A stretch of 14,984 nt of DNA from Kiloniellales bacterium (GTDB taxonomy: Bacteria > Pseudomonadota > Alphaproteobacteria > Kiloniellales > JAKSBE01). Each line of letters opens with the position of its first letter. The first letter of the stretch is position 1. A program made the position numbers and the translations under genes. The stretch is from the NCBI GenBank assembly GCA_030067055.1, contig JASJAL010000026.1:1-14984 (forward strand). The letters are read 5' to 3'. A model generated the notes under the pieces. It was not told the origin of the DNA. It searched no databases and saw nothing but the letters and a program-made list of their open reading frames with translations. Below are positions 8,630 to 14,984 of this stretch, piece after piece.

Positions 8630-9118
8630 ATGACGCAGCGGCGCCGCACCTCACCCTTCGCGGCGGGACTACTGCTCGCCGCAGGTGTTTTGACCGGCTG
8701 CACGGCGAACACGGAACCCCAGGACCTGCGCGAGATAGAGCGGGCCGAGAGCCCGAACGATTCACTCGCCTGCCCGCCTGGCGTTTGCACGGCACAGGCC
8801 GACTTCGAGAGCCCGGTCTTCGGAACGACACCTGAGGCGTTGCTCCAGGCCTTGAGGCAGGCCCTCGCAGACCAGCCGAGGACCGAACTCGCAGCCGACG
8901 TGCCGGAGCCAAGGCAGGTCATTTATGTGCAACGGTCGGCGGTGTTTCGCTTTCCGGACACGATCTGGGTCCAGCCCGTCGACATGACCAACGGCAGCTC
9001 GGTGATCATCTACAGCCAGTCGAACTACGGCTACGGGGACTTTGGCGTAAACCGCGAGCGCGTCGGGCTCTGGCTCGACCTACTGCGAAACGCCTTGGCA
9101 TCGGAGTTGATCGAATGA
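8630..9118 (+). CDS. DUF1499 family lipoprotein
   Basis: This 162-residue protein begins with a basic n-region and hydrophobic core ending in LTGC (21-24), a lipobox with Cys24 as the acylation site, so it is probably anchored in a membrane facing the periplasm. The rest matches DUF1499: a CPPGVC start (48-53), a central FRFPDTIWVQPVD strand region (106-118), and the family's most conserved stretch, GYGDFGVNRERV (134-145). The family's function is unknown. Translation starts 6 bp after the folE stop with only a weak TGAGG overlapping that stop, suggesting coupling to folE. Its own stop overlaps the SDR start by four bases (ATGA). Confidence 0.82.
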   Translation: MTQRRRTSPFAAGLLLAAGVLTGCTANTEPQDLREIERAESPNDSLACPPGVCTAQADFESPVFGTTPEALLQALRQALADQPRTELAADVPEPRQVIYVQRSAVFRFPDTIWVQPVDMTNGSSVIIYSQSNYGYGDFGVNRERVGLWLDLLRNALASELIE

Positions 9119-9855
9119 AATCCTTCGGGGCGCGTTTCAATGCCGTGGTGATCGGTGCCTCCGGCGGCCTAGGCCGCGCCTTCACCGAGGCGCTGCTCCA
9201 AGACCCGAACCTGGGCAAGCTCCTCGCGTGCAGCCGCTCTGACCCAGGACTAGACCATCCGCGCGCCGCCTGGCAACGGATCGACCTGGAAGACGAAGCG
9301 ACCCTCGCCACCGCGGCCGAGGTGGCGGAGTCCACACTTGGGCCGTTGCACCTAGTCATCGTCGCCAGCGGCCTGCTCCACGACGGAAGCCACCTGCAGC
9401 CAGAGAAGACCTGGCGGACGATGGAAGCCGAGTCGCTGGAGCGCGCCTATCGGGTGAACGCCGTCGGGCCGGCCCTGCTCGCCAAGCACTTCCTGCCGCG
9501 TCTCGATCGCAGCCACAAGTCCGCCTTCGCAGTGGTCACCGCAAGAGTGGGCAGCATCAGCGACAACCAGCTCGGCGGTTGGTACGCCTACCGGGCGTCC
9601 AAGGCCGCCGCCAACATGTTGATCCGGACCCTGTCGATCGAGCTGGCACGGCGCAACCCGGGCGCGCTCTGCGTCGCCCTGCACCCCGGCACCGTCGACA
9701 CGGACCTGTCCAAGCCCTTCCAGGGCGGCGTACCCGAGGGCAAGCTGTTCTCGCCGGCCGGATCGGCCGGGCATCTTCTGGATGTTCTGGATGAGCTCGG
9801 GCCCGACGATACCGGTCAGCTCTACGCCTGGGACGGCGAACGCATTCCTTTTTGA
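9115..9855 (+). CDS. Short-chain dehydrogenase/reductase, CsgA (C-factor)-like
   Basis: This is a 246-residue classical SDR with the Rossmann motif GASGGLGR (14-21), the NAG-equivalent VASG (83-86), catalytic-site Asn115 in NAVG, a Ser at 147 and the active-site pair Tyr159/Lys163 in YAYRASK. The C-terminal HPGTVDTDLSKPF (190-202) is typical of the CsgA/C-factor-like SDR group. The absence of a TGxxxRxG motif argues against a FolM-type dihydropteridine reductase. The start ATG overlaps the DUF1499 stop, with GGAG at 9103-9106, 8 bases upstream. Its stop is 25 bp from the stop of the convergent photolyase-like gene. SDRs of this kind are often seen near photolyase and folE genes (recollection, not checked). 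The substrate is unknown. Confidence 0.9.
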   Translation: MKSFGARFNAVVIGASGGLGRAFTEALLQDPNLGKLLACSRSDPGLDHPRAAWQRIDLEDEATLATAAEVAESTLGPLHLVIVASGLLHDGSHLQPEKTWRTMEAESLERAYRVNAVGPALLAKHFLPRLDRSHKSAFAVVTARVGSISDNQLGGWYAYRASKAAANMLIRTLSIELARRNPGALCVALHPGTVDTDLSKPFQGGVPEGKLFSPAGSAGHLLDVLDELGPDDTGQLYAWDGERIPF

Positions 9856-9867
9856 ACGACCGGCCGC

Positions 9868-9887
9868 GACCTGAAGCGATTTAGGTC
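9868..9887. terminator. Possible small hairpin between convergent genes
   Basis: GACCTGA (9868-9874) can pair with TTAGGTC (9881-9887), with one G-T pair and a 6-base loop, in the gap between the SDR stop and the photolyase-like stop. No T-run follows in either direction, so it is at best a weak bidirectional terminator. Confidence 0.25.
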
Positions 9888-11125
9888 AGCCCGAGCCGTG
9901 CGAACACGGACGGAATTTGCCGCTTCAGCCCGAAGAAACCCTTGGTTGCATGGGGCCAAAAAGCATCGTCCCAATGGCGGCGCAGGCGGAGGAGCGCAAT
10001 TCCCTCGGTCCTGAGTGCCGTTTCGATCGATTCCAACCGTTCCTGGACTGGGCCGACCGGCGCATAGGGGGTCACCACCCGGGCAACGCCAAGGCCGCGG
10101 GCCCAAGTCGCCACGCCCTTAGGATCAAGCCCTTCGGCCAGCACGGAAGGAGTCAATCCGAGGTGCCGGCCACCCCGGTCCAGAGCGTCCCGCAGCGCAC
10201 CGCGGGCGAAATCCGTAGCAAGGGTGGCGGATTCCAAAGGCGAGCGCGCCGTCGTGCAGACCGCGCCGGCGATCCCAATCACGCGGCAGTCCTCCAGCCC
10301 CAGGTCTTCGGTCCGCAAGTCCTCTTCGGTAACGAGCAGGCCAGAGGGCTCCGCCGGGGAACGGCCCGATGCTGGCGGTAGGGGCCGCGGCGCAGGAGCA
10401 GGCGGCTCCGATAGGGCCGGGGCGCGAGGGGAGAGTTCGGCACCCGGACGAAAGCGGCCTCGGGTGTAAGTCTCGATGTTGCCCGGCCGCGCCAGATAGG
10501 TTTTGCCCCGGGTATGCAGGCCCGCCACCCAGCGCCATGACAGGGTATTGGTCGCGGGATCACCGTCCAGCAGATGCCGAAGGAAGAAGTCGGCGCCCAG
10601 AGCCCAGGGCAGCTCCAAGGTAAAGATCCAGATGCTGGCAAACCACATGCGGGCGTGATTGTGGAGATAGCCGGTCGTCACCAGCTCCTGCGCCCAGGCA
10701 TCAAAGCAGGCTATGCCGGTGCGACCCTCGACCGCCGACTCCCAGCCCCGGCGCAAAGATGCATTGTCGTTCAGCGCCGCCAGGTCGGCATCGACCTCGG
10801 CGCGATAGGCCGACCAGATCGCCGGCCGCAGCTCCAGCCAGCCCTTCCAGTACGTGCGCCAGCAGACCTCCTGGATGAACTTCTCGGCTGCGCGGAAGCT
10901 GTGCCGGGCCAGAACTGCGCGGATCACCTCGTCTTCGGTGACCAAACGGTGCCGGATCCAGGGCGAGAGGGTGGAGACGTTGTCGTGCGCCCCGGCACCC
11001 TGCTCGTAGTTGCGCGTCTCGGCATAGCGCCGCCCGGCGCGAGGAAGAAAGGCGTCGAGCCGTCGCAGACCTTCCGCCCGGCTCGGCAGCCAGGCCAGGC
11101 TCTGGCCTTCGGCAAGGACGTCCAT
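9881..11125 (-). CDS. Photolyase/cryptochrome-like FAD-binding protein with swapped domain order
   Basis: The first 225 of 414 residues match the C-terminal FAD-binding domain of photolyases/cryptochromes: LSPWIRHR (53-60), WRTYWKGW (89-96), TGIACFDAWAQEL (136-148), TGYLHNHARMWFAS (151-164), LLDGDPATNTLSWRWVAG (185-202) and TRGKTYLARPGN (205-216). The usual N-terminal alpha/beta antenna domain is missing from the front. After a Pro/Ala-rich linker (about 230-262), residues 265-414 look like a diverged version of that domain (VATWARGLGVARVVTPYAPVG, then KGFFGLKRQIPS, like the end of a photolyase N-domain), giving a circularly permuted order. Likely a flavoprotein of light-dependent repair or sensing; activity cannot be inferred. 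It starts 3 bp after the DCC-COQ7 stop with almost no separate ribosome site, so translation is probably coupled. Confidence 0.82.
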   Translation of the reverse strand: MDVLAEGQSLAWLPSRAEGLRRLDAFLPRAGRRYAETRNYEQGAGAHDNVSTLSPWIRHRLVTEDEVIRAVLARHSFRAAEKFIQEVCWRTYWKGWLELRPAIWSAYRAEVDADLAALNDNASLRRGWESAVEGRTGIACFDAWAQELVTTGYLHNHARMWFASIWIFTLELPWALGADFFLRHLLDGDPATNTLSWRWVAGLHTRGKTYLARPGNIETYTRGRFRPGAELSPRAPALSEPPAPAPRPLPPASGRSPAEPSGLLVTEEDLRTEDLGLEDCRVIGIAGAVCTTARSPLESATLATDFARGALRDALDRGGRHLGLTPSVLAEGLDPKGVATWARGLGVARVVTPYAPVGPVQERLESIETALRTEGIALLRLRRHWDDAFWPHATKGFFGLKRQIPSVFARLGLT

Positions 11126-11128
11126 GCC

Positions 11129-12067
11129 TCAGATCCGCCGCGCGAGAGCGACGGCAGCGGCCGAACCGCTGCCGACCAGGGCGGCCCAGAGGCGACCCAG
11201 GGTCCCGGGCGCTCCACCGTGATGGTGCCGGGCTTCGTCGCGGTGCTCGAGCTCGTCGTCGCGGCAGCGTTTCAACAGGGCCAGGAGCTCCGGCTCTTCG
11301 CCGCTGGATTCGAGTGCTTCGATCTGGGCGCTGTAGTGGCGGTCGACGAAGGTCTCGACCGCGTCGACCGTGAGGTAGACCGCCCGCGGGCCGAAGAGCG
11401 CCGGCAGGGCGCCGGTCAGCCAGCCGGCCAACCGCCAGAGCGGCAGCAGTCGGCTGCGGTCTTTCGTGGAAAGAACTTCGTTCAAGGCTTCGAGGTGGCC
11501 CGCTTCGGTCGTCAGGTGACGTCCCGCAAAGTCGCGTACGGAGGAATCGCGGGTCACGGCAGCCATGCCTTTATAAATCCAGACTGCCCCGGTCTCGCCG
11601 GCGTGGTCCGAGCGCAGCTCGGCCAGCAGCCAGGGCGGCAGCCCGTCGTGGTCCGGGGCTGCCGGTTCGGCGAAGAATCGCTGCAGCTGCGGGCGCAGGC
11701 GCAGGAAGCCGGCGTAGGCCCGGTCGGCGAGCCAGCCGGTGGCCCGGAAGCCGAAGGCCCAGCCGAGCGGGCGGAAGGCCGGTAGCGCCCGCCAGACCGC
11801 CGCGAAGGCGGGGCCGCCTGAGAGCCAGCGGCCGTCCGGCAGGAGCACGTGGAAGCGCGCCATGGCGGCACAGCGGGAGAGCCCGGGTGCAACCTCGCCG
11901 TCGGGCGAACCGCTGATATCCAGCCAATTGATCTGGGCGGCGCCGCGCCGACGACGATAGAAGTCGATCTCCCGTCGGCATAGCGGGCAGCCGCCGTCGT
12001 AGAACACCGTCAGGGCCGGTGCCGCCGGTCCCAGGGTCCTATGCAGACTTGCCGAATCAGGCGCCAT
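11129..12067 (-). CDS. Fusion: DCC (DUF393) thioredoxin-like domain + COQ7 di-iron hydroxylase
   Basis: This 312-residue protein joins two families. Residues about 18-130 are a DCC/DUF393 domain with the signature VFYDGGCPLCRREIDFY and a CxxC at Cys27/Cys30. Residues about 145-280 are COQ7, the di-iron 5-demethoxyubiquinone hydroxylase family of ubiquinone synthesis: RSDHAGETGAV, TTEAGH, TVDAVETFVDRHY and DDELEH. All expected iron ligands are present (Glu158, Glu188, His191, Glu238, Glu272, His275), with spacing close to that of human COQ7 (60, 90, 93, 142, 178, 181). I see no membrane helix clearly outside the COQ7 fold. GGAGGG (12079-12084, minus) lies 11 bases before ATG. The gene overlaps the upstream hydrolase stop by 11 bp. 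The role may be ubiquinone hydroxylation or hydroxylation of another quinone-like or lipid substrate, with DCC as a redox partner (inference). Confidence 0.9.
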   Translation of the reverse strand: MAPDSASLHRTLGPAAPALTVFYDGGCPLCRREIDFYRRRRGAAQINWLDISGSPDGEVAPGLSRCAAMARFHVLLPDGRWLSGGPAFAAVWRALPAFRPLGWAFGFRATGWLADRAYAGFLRLRPQLQRFFAEPAAPDHDGLPPWLLAELRSDHAGETGAVWIYKGMAAVTRDSSVRDFAGRHLTTEAGHLEALNEVLSTKDRSRLLPLWRLAGWLTGALPALFGPRAVYLTVDAVETFVDRHYSAQIEALESSGEEPELLALLKRCRDDELEHRDEARHHHGGAPGTLGRLWAALVGSGSAAAVALARRI

Positions 12068-12926
12068 GGTTCGGAAGTCCCTCCATGAAGCTCAAGGTGG
12101 ACTCGACGACCGGCGCGTGATCTTCGAAGGGCTCCGCGAGGGCGAGCAGGACCCAGACGTGGCCGATCCGTTCCAGCGGCAGGTATTCGGCCTCCGCACC
12201 CCGATCAGTCAGTCTGGAGGCCAGTTCCTCCGAGTTCCGGGGCCGAACCGTGGTGTCGTCCAGGCCATGGATCAGCAGGCTCGGCGGCGCATCACCGCGG
12301 GCGAAGTTGATCGCCCGCGCGCGCTCGACCGGGGCCTCGCCCTCGAAGATCGGCCGGATAGTCCGGTACCGCAGCGGGTCGAAGGCATAGGGACCGGCCA
12401 GACCCACCCAGCCGTCGACCCGGCCCTCCGGAACGCCGCGAGCCGCCAGGTAGCTCGGGTCGAGCGCCAACAATGCAGCGATCTGGGCACCCGCCGAATG
12501 CCCCATCAGGACCAGGGGCTTCGATCCCCCTTTGTCGATGTTTCGGCGGACCCAGGCCACAGCCAGGGCGCCGTCCTCGACGAAGCCGGGGAAGCGGACC
12601 TCGGGATAGAGCCGGTAGTCGGGGATCACCACGGTGTAGCCGCGGCCGGCGAAGGCCTCGCCGACGAAGCGGTAGCTCTGCCGCGCGCCCCGCTTCCAGC
12701 TGCCGCCGTAGAAGAAGACGACGGTTCCCTTCGAGACCTCTCCAGCCGGGGGCCGGTAGACGTCGAGCCTCTGCCGTGCCCCGGGTCCGTAGGCGAGCCC
12801 CGGCTCGACCCGATGGTTGTCCTCCGGCACCATGGAATTGACCAGCCCCAGCGGCGAACAGGCCGGTAGGGCCAGCGCCAGCAGCGGGGCGGTCAAGATT
12901 CTCAGGGATGTCTGGAGCTTGTTCAT
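12057..12926 (-). CDS. Alpha/beta hydrolase (esterase/lipase-like), probable lipoprotein
   Basis: This 289-residue carboxylesterase-type hydrolase begins with a signal peptide ending in ALPAC (19-23); Cys23 is a probable lipidation site, though Pro at -2 is not canonical. The domain shows FFYGGSWKRG (71-80, a variant of the HGG oxyanion motif), PDYRLYPE (102-109), the nucleophile elbow GHSAGA (142-147, Ser144), HGLDDTTV (220-227, Asp224) and His256 in GHVWVL, a complete triad. It resembles the Aes/BD-FAE esterase group (arylformamidase-like). I start at ATG 12926. The frame is open to 13133, but the extra 69 residues are unrelated and would block secretion. The preceding AAGG is only 3 bases from ATG, an unusually short spacing. 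It is the first gene of the three-gene operon; the substrate is unknown. Confidence 0.85.
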   Translation of the reverse strand: MNKLQTSLRILTAPLLALALPACSPLGLVNSMVPEDNHRVEPGLAYGPGARQRLDVYRPPAGEVSKGTVVFFYGGSWKRGARQSYRFVGEAFAGRGYTVVIPDYRLYPEVRFPGFVEDGALAVAWVRRNIDKGGSKPLVLMGHSAGAQIAALLALDPSYLAARGVPEGRVDGWVGLAGPYAFDPLRYRTIRPIFEGEAPVERARAINFARGDAPPSLLIHGLDDTTVRPRNSEELASRLTDRGAEAEYLPLERIGHVWVLLALAEPFEDHAPVVESTLSFMEGLPNHGA

Positions 12927-13038
12927 ATCCTTATCTACGGCGGAGGAGGCAAGAAGGATGAAGCCTGGCGCGCTTCGCCCTCCCGGAGAGACCCGATCCT
13001 GGCGCTGGTATCGGGAACCGGTCGGTGATTTAGGGGGA

Positions 13039-13428
13039 TCACCCCAGGGCCTCAATCCAATAGGTGCCGAAATCCAGGTTGCCGCACCAGGCCCAGGCCA
13101 CGCGCAGCGGCATGGCCCCGCAGCGAGTCGCATGCAGCTTCCGGGGTCGGTGATGGGAGAAGCTACCAGGCGAATGGCTGAGTCCCTCGGCGTTGTCGCT
13201 CAGCCACATTGCGCCGCCGCTCGGCACCAGATAGAGCTCCTCGGCCTCGATGACCGTTTCAATGTGGCGGCAGGCCGACACCTCAATCGGAACAGGCCGA
13301 GAGGGAGGCGAAGCGGCGTGCGCCAGCGCGACGACAAGCGAAGTGCTCGCGGCGGAGTCGTGCACGCCGTAGGTCCTGGCCGCAGCCACAAGAAACCGGC
13401 TCATGCCGCCAGCGTAGTCGGACCGCAC
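13039..13428 (-). CDS. Hypothetical protein, 129 aa, GTG start
   Basis: I do not recognise this protein. The start is chosen because AGGAGG (minus, 13439-13434) stands exactly 5 bases before GTG at 13428. The other in-frame starts, TTG at 13455 and ATG at 13404, lack such a site. The product is mixed in composition rather than Arg/Pro-rich like shadow frames: VAAARTYGVHDSAASTSLVV, HIETVIEAEELYLVPSGG, and a Trp-rich C-terminus ending WIEALG. It has three Cys, no signal peptide and no obvious transmembrane helix. It lies 95 bp downstream of the TPP-enzyme stop and 112 bp upstream of the hydrolase start, on the same strand, so it may be co-transcribed with either. An overlapping plus-strand frame exists but has no start signal. 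Most likely a lineage-restricted small protein. Confidence 0.5.
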   Translation of the reverse strand: MRSDYAGGMSRFLVAAARTYGVHDSAASTSLVVALAHAASPPSRPVPIEVSACRHIETVIEAEELYLVPSGGAMWLSDNAEGLSHSPGSFSHHRPRKLHATRCGAMPLRVAWAWCGNLDFGTYWIEALG

Positions 13429-13433
13429 GGGCT

Positions 13434-13439
13434 CCTCCT
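13434..13439 (-). promoter_or_regulatory. Consensus Shine-Dalgarno for the 129-aa hypothetical
   Basis: AGGAGG on the minus strand is a perfect core match to the anti-SD of 16S rRNA, with a 5-base spacer (AGCCC) to GTG. It is the main evidence that the frame is translated. Confidence 0.6.
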
Positions 13440-13523
13440 GCAACGCGACGATCAAGACCCCGTCTGCGCTGGCATCCTCGTCCGTTGAAATGCTAAGGCG
13501 CCTTTCCTTCGAGATCGCAAGGA

Positions 13524-14984
13524 TCAGGTCAGAAGCGGATCAGTCATGACTTCGACCAGCGTGGGGCCGTCGGCGGTGAGGGCGGCCTGGAAGACCTCCG
13601 CGAGCTGGTCGGCGCGCTCGACCCGGATGCCGGTGCCGCCGCAGAGGGTCGCGTAGTCGGCGAAGTTCGGGTTGGCGAGCGTGGTCTGCCAGACCTTCCA
13701 TTCGCCGTCGCGCTGCTCCTTGGAGATCTTGCCGAGCTCGGCGTTGTTCAGCAGCACGTGGGTGATGTCCATGCCGTACTTCACCGCGGTCGTGAACTCG
13801 GCCAGGTACTGGCCGAAGCCGCCGTCGCCGCTGATCGAGACCACCTTGCGGCCGGTGTTTGCCGCCCAGGCGCCCATCGCCGCGGGAAAGCCGAAGCCAA
13901 TCGAGCCGAGGTAGCCCGACATCAGGACCGACTGTGCCCGGCATTCGAAGTAGCGCCCGAAGGAATAGGTGTTGTTGCCGACGTCGACGCTGAGAATGGC
14001 GTCGGCCGGCACCGCCTTGGCCAGGCGCTCGAACAGGATCGCCGAGTTGACGCCCTTGCCGTCGTCCTTGGCGGCGCGGGCCTCCTTCTCGCCGCGCCAG
14101 GCCTGCCAGCGCTCGGCAAGCTCGGCGCGCTGGTCCCTGCAGGCGCGGCTCGCGGGCAAGCCCTCGCGCAGCAGGGTCGCGGTCACGCCGATGTCGCCCC
14201 AGACCGGCTCGTCGACGCCGTGGAACTTGCCCAGGGCCATGCGGTCGAAATCGACCTGGATGGTCGGCTTGCGCGGCTCGATGCCGGTGTGGTGGGAGAA
14301 GGAGGCGCCGAAGACGATCAGAAGATCGGATTCGTTCATGAACCAGCTCGCCACCGGCGTGCCGCTGCGGCCCAGGACGCCGCCGCCCAGGGGATGGTCG
14401 TCGCCGATCTGGCCCTTCGCCTTGAAGGTTGTGATGACCGGACAGTTCAGCGCTTCGGCCAGCGCGGTCACCTCGGCCATGCCATCGCGCGCGCCATAGC
14501 CGACAATGATCAGCGGCCGCTCAGCCCTGGCGATGCGGGCCAGGGCGTAGTCGAGCGACTGCCTAGGCGGCGTGATCGCGGTCGGCGCGAGCCGGCCCTC
14601 GGGCCGGCCCGGGCCGGCCTTGCCGGCATCCAGCACCTGCACCTCGTCGGGCAGGATCAGGTGCGCCACGTCGCGCTCGACCAGTGCGTTCTTGGCCGCC
14701 AGCGAGGCCAGCTCGGCCGGGTCGCTGCCCGGCAATACCGTCTGGCTGAAACGGGCGACGGCTTCGAAGGCCGAGGCCAGGTCGATGTCCTGGAAGGCGC
14801 CGGGCCCCATGACCTGGGTCTGGACCTGGCCGGTCAGCGCGATGGCCGGCGCCCGGTCGACCTTGGCGTCCCAGAGCCCGGTCAGCAGATTTGTCGCACC
14901 CGGCCCGGCGATCGACAGGCAGGCCGCGGGCCGGCCCGTCACCTTGGCATAGCCGGCGCAGGCGAAGGCGGCGGCGCCCTCGTG
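13524..14984 (-). CDS. Thiamine-pyrophosphate enzyme, acetolactate synthase superfamily (5' partial)
   Basis: The right edge cuts off the start; 486 residues remain of a protein usually about 540-550 long. It opens with HEGAAAFACAGYAKVTGRP, whose Glu is the conserved one that activates the TPP aminopyrimidine. Then come SIAGPGATNLLTGLWDA, the central domain (LIIVGYGARDG, FGASFSHHTG), and the TPP/Mg motif beginning GDGGFGQYLAEF and ending LLNN (fragment residues 386-414). Such enzymes ligate or decarboxylate 2-oxo acids (acetolactate synthase, pyruvate oxidase, sulfoacetaldehyde acetyltransferase and relatives). The distinctive stretch NAELGKISKEQRDGEW is unlike the biosynthetic IlvB pattern, and no small regulatory subunit (ilvH) follows, so I favour a catabolic or oxidase-type role. 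The next minus-strand gene is the 129-aa hypothetical, 95 bp on. Confidence 0.88.
   Translation of the reverse strand, partial: HEGAAAFACAGYAKVTGRPAACLSIAGPGATNLLTGLWDAKVDRAPAIALTGQVQTQVMGPGAFQDIDLASAFEAVARFSQTVLPGSDPAELASLAAKNALVERDVAHLILPDEVQVLDAGKAGPGRPEGRLAPTAITPPRQSLDYALARIARAERPLIIVGYGARDGMAEVTALAEALNCPVITTFKAKGQIGDDHPLGGGVLGRSGTPVASWFMNESDLLIVFGASFSHHTGIEPRKPTIQVDFDRMALGKFHGVDEPVWGDIGVTATLLREGLPASRACRDQRAELAERWQAWRGEKEARAAKDDGKGVNSAILFERLAKAVPADAILSVDVGNNTYSFGRYFECRAQSVLMSGYLGSIGFGFPAAMGAWAANTGRKVVSISGDGGFGQYLAEFTTAVKYGMDITHVLLNNAELGKISKEQRDGEWKVWQTTLANPNFADYATLCGGTGIRVERADQLAEVFQAALTADGPTLVEVMTDPLLT

Noticed and set aside
10574..11785. Long plus-strand open frame of 403 codons across the photolyase-like and COQ7 genes
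   Set aside because: It is antisense to two genes with unmistakable family motifs and its translation is low-complexity; long antisense frames are expected at this GC content.
12927..13133. 69-residue N-terminal extension of the alpha/beta hydrolase
   Set aside because: It would place the signal peptide internally, and it overlaps the end of the hypothetical gene; ATG 12926 gives a proper lipoprotein signal.
12817..13488. Plus-strand 223-codon frame opposite the hypothetical gene
   Set aside because: No Shine-Dalgarno site, overlaps the signal peptide region of the hydrolase on the other strand, and shows no recognisable domain.
13495..13504. Perfect palindrome AAGGCGCCTT downstream of the TPP-enzyme gene, considered as a terminator
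   Set aside because: There is no loop between the arms and no T-run, so it cannot form a normal terminator hairpin; a 10-bp palindrome alone is weak evidence.

Overview
The window is GC-rich, tightly packed bacterial chromosome. Strong G/C preference at third codon positions, the protein families and the gene density suggest a free-living, probably marine or soil alphaproteobacterium (Rhodospirillales/Kiloniellales-like). That placement is inference. I see no rRNA, tRNA, CRISPR, insertion sequence or phage gene.

Layout: (A) 1-4839, plus strand: two tandem paralogous FAD-dependent dehydrogenases of the dimethylglycine/sarcosine dehydrogenase type with a C-terminal GcvT (tetrahydrofolate-binding) domain. 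The first is cut by the window edge. (B) 4864-6519, minus strand: a secreted YcbB/LdtD-type L,D-transpeptidase, convergent with A. (C) 6520-6929: a 410-bp divergent intergenic region with a pair of 19-bp direct repeats 23 bp apart, an 8-bp inverted repeat and a small palindrome. (D) 6930-9855, plus strand: a Gfo/Idh/MocA oxidoreductase, then the close-set trio folE (GTP cyclohydrolase I), a DUF1499 lipoprotein and a short-chain dehydrogenase. (E) 9881-12926, minus strand, convergent with D: a three-gene operon of a lipoprotein alpha/beta hydrolase, a fusion of a DCC thioredoxin-like domain to a COQ7 di-iron hydroxylase, and a photolyase-like flavoprotein whose two domains appear in swapped order. 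(F) 13039-14984, minus strand: an unknown 129-aa protein with a GTG start, and a thiamine-pyrophosphate enzyme of the acetolactate synthase superfamily cut by the right edge.

How they may work together: block A probably oxidatively demethylates N-methylated amines and passes the one-carbon unit to tetrahydrofolate, whose pterin ring starts at FolE in block D. Blocks D and E meet tail to tail and combine pterin synthesis, an SDR, a photolyase relative and a quinone-hydroxylase-like enzyme. That mix resembles bacterial light or photo-oxidative stress loci. The most novel part is block E, with the domain-swapped photolyase-like protein translationally coupled to the DCC-COQ7 fusion.
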